Assembly: GCF_014638275.1 (NCBI RefSeq)
Contig: NZ_BMFJ01000003.1
Span: 62,001 to 126,000 of the forward strand
Source: Primorskyibacter flagellatus
GTDB lineage: Bacteria > Pseudomonadota > Alphaproteobacteria > Rhodobacterales > Rhodobacteraceae
Reading direction: 5' to 3'
DNA length: 64,000 nt
Positions 60,210 through 64,000 of this stretch are shown piece after piece; position 1 is the first letter of the stretch, and every line of letters starts with the position of its first letter. Below the pieces are notes generated by a model that saw only the letters and a list, made by a program, of their open reading frames with translations, was not told where the DNA came from and made no database searches. Made by a program: the position numbers and the translations under genes.

Positions 60210-60240
60210 TTGAGGCTAGAGCGACTAGAGGATCCCACAG
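60210..60240 (+). promoter_or_regulatory. Orphan ZntR/CadR-like operator
   Basis: TTGAGG is followed by a dyad (CTAGAGCGACTAGAGG), aligned with the site at 41176, but the expected -10 position holds CCACAG and no gene begins downstream on this strand. It is probably a relic. Confidence 0.45.
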
Positions 60241-60393
60241 ATAGGTGAAAACACCGCAAATCCATCTGACTACTATTTCTGAGCCGCACGTCGAAATCGA
60301 CTGTCTCATATTTTTGGTCTGTCACGATTCTGGTCCTCCGTTGAACTATCAACAGATGTTACGCACCAAAACGAGTGCTTCTTTAGAGGTGTT

Positions 60394-61473
60394 TCATGGC
60401 ATCGCCCGCCACATGCGGAAACGCACCTGTTCGGTCACCTCGCGGATTAGACCTTGCGCTTCCATCCAAGCAAGGTTGCGCTGGACGGCGGCGCGGCTGG
60501 CACCGGTCAGGGTCTCGGCCATTGGAGCGGAGACGACGGGCCATTCGGTCAGCACCGCGCGCAATGCAGGTGGTGTCTTGCCAGAGAGCGGTGCCATCAT
60601 GTTGTCCGCCCGCGCTGACCATGCCTGGATATCGTCGAGGTGCCGCATCGCGGTCAGGCATGCTGTTTCCATTCCCTCGAGCCAACGCTGCAAGCGCTCG
60701 GCAGGTGGGCCACTGGCGCGCAGCCCCCCTGCCCCGCGCATAGCCAGAGGCGCAAAGATGGCCCCCCCATTCAAATTCGGGCCTTCGCTCGCGGCAATGC
60801 GTGCGGCGGTAACCGCCGCTTCCATCCGGTCGTCCTGTTGCCCGAGGCCCGCAAGGTTCCAGAGGTGAAACCCCATGCAGGCGCGTGTAATCGAATGCAG
60901 GTGGGCGGCTTGCGCCATCAGGTCAAGCCAACCGACCGCGCGATCCGCAAAGGGCTCGGCTTCATTGGCCATATTTTCAGGGTCACGGCGATCGAGGAAA
61001 GCGGATAAGTCCACCTCTGGACCGGGACCGCCTGTCAGACGGCGCACCGCCCATCCGACACGCGCGAGCGCTGCGATGTCGTCCTGCACCCCGGACAAGC
61101 GCATGGATATCCAAAGCGCCAGCCGATCCGGGCCAATTCGGTCACCCACAAACCAGCTGAGGTCTGCCGCCTCCATCAGGGCGAGCCTGAGCCGCCAGCC
61201 TTCCGGGCCACGGTGCAGACGGTCATCCAGCGCGCCAATCCGGCTAGCCACACGGGCAAGACGGGCGGCATTACCTGCCTCCGCCTTCCGCCAATCGTCG
61301 AGGACCGCGGTTTCACGCAACTCTGCCCTCGGTCCGGGCGGCAGATAATCCGGCTCCACTTCTATTGGACCGGGCAGGAACCACAGGTCGTCCTCGGACG
61401 TCTCTTCAATCCCCTCCGCATCAACTAGAGGACCGTCCAATTTACTATACTGCGTAGGTACTTGAGGCTTCAT
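60394..61473 (-). CDS. DUF1612/HTH plasmid protein (RHE_PE00001-like)
   Basis: The 359-residue soluble protein has an N-terminal DUF1612-like region (RLRLALMEAADLSWFVGD, CMGFHLWNLAGLGQQDD) and a C-terminal winged-helix (SAPMAETLTGASRAAVQRNL, then EAQGLIREVTEQVRFRMWR). Proteins of this type are common on rhizobial and roseobacter plasmids near replication or recombinase genes; their function is not established. A TGCAAAA/TTTTGCA dyad lies directly upstream. Confidence 0.78.
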   Translation of the reverse strand: MKPQVPTQYSKLDGPLVDAEGIEETSEDDLWFLPGPIEVEPDYLPPGPRAELRETAVLDDWRKAEAGNAARLARVASRIGALDDRLHRGPEGWRLRLALMEAADLSWFVGDRIGPDRLALWISMRLSGVQDDIAALARVGWAVRRLTGGPGPEVDLSAFLDRRDPENMANEAEPFADRAVGWLDLMAQAAHLHSITRACMGFHLWNLAGLGQQDDRMEAAVTAARIAASEGPNLNGGAIFAPLAMRGAGGLRASGPPAERLQRWLEGMETACLTAMRHLDDIQAWSARADNMMAPLSGKTPPALRAVLTEWPVVSAPMAETLTGASRAAVQRNLAWMEAQGLIREVTEQVRFRMWRAMP

Positions 61474-61476
61474 ATG

Positions 61477-61498
61477 TGCAAAATATGGCGCTTTTGCA
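61477..61498 (-). promoter_or_regulatory. Dyad operator upstream of the DUF1612/HTH gene
   Basis: TGCAAAA (61477-61483) and TTTTGCA (61492-61498) form a perfect 7-bp-arm palindrome 4 nt before the start codon, where it could be bound by the encoded HTH protein. Confidence 0.55.
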
Positions 61499-61651
61499 TT
61501 TTACCAAAGTGTTTTGTTGGGGTGCGCCTGCACACCTTATATAGCACGCGCGCGCGGTGGTCTGCGATATCTCTCTGATCGCGCTCAGCATATGAAAACC
61601 AAGGGGTTTTTGATTTGCAGCACCACAAAGAGCGCCCTTGCCTCTGTTTAC

Positions 61652-61699
61652 AAACGGTCGTTTATTGGCGGTATATGAAACTGCAAACGGCCTGTTTTG
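61652..61699. other. Candidate recombinase site dyads
   Basis: AAACG-GT-CGTTT (61652-61663) is a perfect dyad, followed by the imperfect CAAACGGCCTGTTTTG just before the recombinase start. Tandem dyads beside a resolvase gene fit a res-like site. Confidence 0.45.
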
Positions 61700-62584
61700 A
61701 TGCCCCTGATAGGTTATGCCCGCGTATCAACCGAGGATCAGACCCCCCTGCCCCAGTCAGAGGCTCTGAAGACTGCAGGTTGCGTCGAGATATTTGAGGA
61801 GCAAGCCTCGGGCGGCAATCGTGCGCGGCCGGTGCTTGCGCGGGTGTTGGAACGCATCGGCAAGGGCGACACGCTCGTTGTCGTGCGGATCGACCGCCTG
61901 GCGCGGTCGTTGTCGCATCTGCTGGAGGTGATCGAGCGGCTCGAGGCCAAGGGTGCGTTCTTCCGTTCTATTCAGGACCCGATCGACACCGGATCCCCGC
62001 AAGGCAAGTTCACGCTGCAGGTTCTGGGCGCTGCGGCCGAGTTCGAGCGCGCCCTGATCCGGGAACGCACGAAGGCCGGCCTCGCCAGTGCCCGAACAAA
62101 GGGCCGCGTGGGCGGAAACCCTGGGCTCCGGGCCAAAGACCCAGCCGCTCTTCGCAAGGTCCGGCTGGCCCGACAGGACGGCTACATGGAGCGGTTGAAC
62201 CAGACGGCGCAGGACTGGGTGCCCCACGTGCGCCGCTTGCGCCCCGAAATGGCTTGGGAGGACGTGCTGCGCGTCGTTAACGGCCCCCTGCCCCACGACC
62301 GACACTGGACGCAAAGCCGCCTGCTGCGCGCCGTCAACGCCTATGTCCGGGACGGCTTCCTGCCTGCCGAGGTGCTAACCCGCGCCGGGCGCCGCGAAAC
62401 GGACGACCGCCTGCCCGCAATCGTCGCGGCCATCAAGGGCGCGGATCCCGACATCACGCTTCAGGCGATCTGCAGCCGCCTGGAGGCGATGCGCGAACGC
62501 ACGCCCCGTGGGAGGACAAGCTGGCAGCCGTCTTCGGTGAAGATGCTGCTGGAACGAGCTGAAAGGTTGGGTCTGCTGGATTGA
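61700..62584 (+). CDS. Serine recombinase (resolvase/invertase)
   Basis: The 294-residue protein starts at the ATG at 61700; a TTG precedes it. The catalytic Ser is in LIGYARVSTEDQ, and the Arg motif is in VVRIDRLARSLSHL, with SPQGKFTLQVLGAAAEFER. The C-terminal half is longer than in simple resolvases and carries helical DNA-binding sequence (SRLLRAVNAYVRDGFLPA, SVKMLLERAERLG). It probably resolves plasmid multimers or acts as a mobile-element recombinase. Confidence 0.9.
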   Translation: MPLIGYARVSTEDQTPLPQSEALKTAGCVEIFEEQASGGNRARPVLARVLERIGKGDTLVVVRIDRLARSLSHLLEVIERLEAKGAFFRSIQDPIDTGSPQGKFTLQVLGAAAEFERALIRERTKAGLASARTKGRVGGNPGLRAKDPAALRKVRLARQDGYMERLNQTAQDWVPHVRRLRPEMAWEDVLRVVNGPLPHDRHWTQSRLLRAVNAYVRDGFLPAEVLTRAGRRETDDRLPAIVAAIKGADPDITLQAICSRLEAMRERTPRGRTSWQPSSVKMLLERAERLGLLD

Positions 62585-62727
62585 ATTCAGCGGCCTCGGC
62601 TCTTGTGCCTGCTGCGATCAGCCACACTAAATCTAGAAAGAGCTTGCGCGAATCTCATCGCTCGGGCAATAGTCTCGAAAAATACCGCGCAATCACATAA
62701 AAAACGCGCCCACGGATCGAGGCATAC

Positions 62728-63921
62728 ATGAGCGAAGCTGAGCAGGACCTAGACATTGCCATCGGGCAGTACGCAGAGCTTCTCGCGTCGAACCTTCATG
62801 CGCAACGTGCCGCCCACTTTCCCCCAGACGCCAAAAAGGTCATGCGCACCTTGACCAGCGGTGAAGCCGCAGAGTTGCTTGGCGTTGATCATACCTACCT
62901 TCGCAAGCTTCATCGAGAAGGAAAGATCGCTGACGTCGAAACCACCGCTGGCAGCCACAGGCGATATACCCTCGATGATATCTGGGAGATTCGCCATGCC
63001 CTTGAGAAAAACGCGAAGAAGCCTGGAACCTACGTTCCGGGTCGCCGTGCCGGTGACGAGCTTCAAATCGTCTCTGTTGTGAACTTCAAGGGCGGAAGCG
63101 GAAAAACGACAACATCGGCTCACCTTGCACAGCGCTTGGCTCTCAAGGGATATCGTGTCCTTGCGATCGATCTGGATCCGCAGGCATCTCTCTCTGCGCT
63201 GCATGGTATCCAGCCCGAGCTGGACCTGATGGAGGGTGGCACACTGTATGACGCGGTTCGCTACGATGAACCGGTCCCGATCTCAGATGTGATCCGCAAG
63301 ACCTACATCCGCGGTCTTGATCTTATTCCGGGCAACCTCGAACTCATGGAATTCGAGCACGAAACACCCGCCGCCATCCAGCGCGGTGGCGCCCGCGCCT
63401 TCTTCGCCCGTGTACGTGACGCGCTCGACAGTGTCGAAGCGGACTATGATGTCGTTGTCATCGACTGCCCGCCGCAACTTGGCTTCCTTACCATGTCCGC
63501 CCTCTCCGCATCCTCTGGGGTGCTTGTAACCGTTCACCCGCAGATGCTCGATCTGATGTCCATGTCGCAGTTCCTGCGCATGACCGCCGATCTGCTTGGC
63601 GTCATCCGAGATGCCGGCGCAAACCTCCGCTTCGACTGGCTGCGTTTTTTGCCAACCCGATACAAGGTGGGCGACGCCCCACAGACCGAGGTGATTGCCT
63701 TCATCCGGGGTCTGTTCGGCAGGTCAGTCCTGACCAACCACATGGTCGAGTCGACGGCTATCTCTGATGCAGGGCTGACGAAGCAGACGCTCTACGAGGC
63801 TGACAAGAAGGACTTCACGCGCCAGACTTTTGATCGCGCGATCGAGTCCATGAACGCCGTAAACGACGAGATCGCTGCGATCATCCAGAACACGTGGGGA
63901 CGCAATGGCAAGAAAGCCTAA
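62728..63921 (+). CDS. repA: RepA-type plasmid partition ATPase
   Basis: The 397-residue protein has an N-terminal HTH (LTSGEAAELLGVDHTYLRKL) and a ParA ATPase with Walker A VNFKGGSGKTTTS, Walker A' LAIDLDPQAS and Walker B VVVIDCPPQLGF. In repABC replicons RepA works with RepB for partition and represses the operon. It lies at the left end of the replication unit and overlaps repB by 17 nt. Confidence 0.94.
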   Translation: MSEAEQDLDIAIGQYAELLASNLHAQRAAHFPPDAKKVMRTLTSGEAAELLGVDHTYLRKLHREGKIADVETTAGSHRRYTLDDIWEIRHALEKNAKKPGTYVPGRRAGDELQIVSVVNFKGGSGKTTTSAHLAQRLALKGYRVLAIDLDPQASLSALHGIQPELDLMEGGTLYDAVRYDEPVPISDVIRKTYIRGLDLIPGNLELMEFEHETPAAIQRGGARAFFARVRDALDSVEADYDVVVIDCPPQLGFLTMSALSASSGVLVTVHPQMLDLMSMSQFLRMTADLLGVIRDAGANLRFDWLRFLPTRYKVGDAPQTEVIAFIRGLFGRSVLTNHMVESTAISDAGLTKQTLYEADKKDFTRQTFDRAIESMNAVNDEIAAIIQNTWGRNGKKA

Positions 63922-64000
63922 ATTGGGTCTGCCCCTGCAGACACTTCGCAATGCTCCCGACGCTCTTGAGGGGCGCCGGCTACGCGGTGGTGTGTTTGAA
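63905..64000 (+). CDS. repB: RepB/ParB-type partition protein, 3' partial
   Basis: The frame from the ATG at 63905 reads MARKPKLGLPLQTLRNAPD and continues to the window edge (32 codons). The basic N-terminus is typical of RepB, which binds parS-like sites. It overlaps repA by 17 nt, the usual repAB arrangement. RepC would lie just outside the window. Confidence 0.75.
   Translation, partial: MARKPKLGLPLQTLRNAPDALEGRRLRGGVFE

Larger units (their letters stand above)
60066..60393. other. Gene-poor stretch with orphan operator and repeat
   Basis: No gene was recognised. The stretch holds the second copy of the 20-nt repeat and an orphan CTAGAG-type dyad, each listed separately. Base composition is more AT-rich than its flanks. 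Confidence 0.5.

Noticed and set aside
5835..61692. Shared 13-mer ACTGCAAACGGCC beside the IS and beside the recombinase
   Set aside because: Words of this length are expected to recur by chance in a 64-kb window, and the surroundings do not match.
62585..62727. parS-like palindrome upstream of repA
   Set aside because: Only a 4-bp-arm match (GCTG-CGAT-CAGC) was found, too short to support a centromere call.
1..64000. CRISPR arrays, rRNA or tRNA genes
   Set aside because: No regularly spaced repeats and no tRNA- or rRNA-like sequences were noticed; a dedicated scan was not possible.

Overview
The window looks like part of a large, self-transmissible repABC-type plasmid or chromid from an alphaproteobacterium, most likely a Rhodobacteraceae (Roseobacter-group) strain. 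The reasons are the high GC content, a repA-repB start at the right edge, a complete virB-type secretion cluster, a DUF1612/HTH plasmid protein, and alphaproteobacterial styles of multicopper oxidase, CueR/HmrR and Cu chaperone. The host assignment is inference. No tRNA, rRNA or CRISPR array was seen.

Layout. (1) 1-4342: three overlapping plus-strand genes form a ubiquitin-like defence cassette: a metallo-beta-lactamase-fold protein (5' end outside the window), a single-chain E2-E1-JAB fusion, and a patatin-like phospholipase. A hairpin terminator follows. (2) 4611-5821: a complete IS3-family (IS407-like) element with inverted repeats, a TCAC target duplication and an intact A_AAA_AAC frameshift site. 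(3) 5904-7060: a RES/Xre toxin-antitoxin pair with an operator dyad. (4) 7161-20632: a minus-strand virB1-virB11 type IV secretion cluster with a VirB7-like lipoprotein, a lytic transglycosylase that seems to sit inside a VirB5-like scaffold, a TrbM/KikA-like protein and small accessory genes. No relaxase or VirD4 coupling protein is present. (5) 21015-21245: a decayed IS5-family transposase end at the junction to the metal region.

(6) 21308-60240: about 39 kb of metal and envelope-stress genes. Copper functions are a CopA P-type ATPase, CopZ, CueR, three full-length multicopper oxidases plus a two-domain one, a TolC-like lipoprotein, a cupredoxin-CusF fusion, three SCO proteins, PCuAC, three DUF411 proteins, two paralogous c-type cytochromes, and Met- or Cys-rich exported peptides. 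Thiol-redox genes are CcdA, TlpA, a DsbE-like protein, DsbA, DsbB and a glutaredoxin-MauE fusion. Divalent-metal genes are two CDF exporters, a ZntA ATPase, two ZIP transporters, a ZntR/CadR-type MerR regulator and an MntR-type regulator. Envelope genes are LspA, Lnt, an M23 peptidase and two L,D-transpeptidases.

Two families of MerR-type promoters, all with a 19-nt spacer, tie this region together. A CueR-like set (ACCTTCC-type dyads) lies before copA, copZ and the copper operons. A ZntR/CadR-like set (CTCTAG/CTAGAG-type dyads) lies before zntA, an L,D-transpeptidase, the CDF operon and the ten-gene SCO-Dsb-Lnt operon. The plasmid therefore appears to encode metal export and periplasmic copper oxidation, and also the repair of disulfides, lipoproteins and cell wall that metals damage.

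(7) 60394-64000: a DUF1612/HTH protein, a serine recombinase with nearby dyads, RepA and the start of RepB. RepC and the rest of the replicon lie beyond the right edge.
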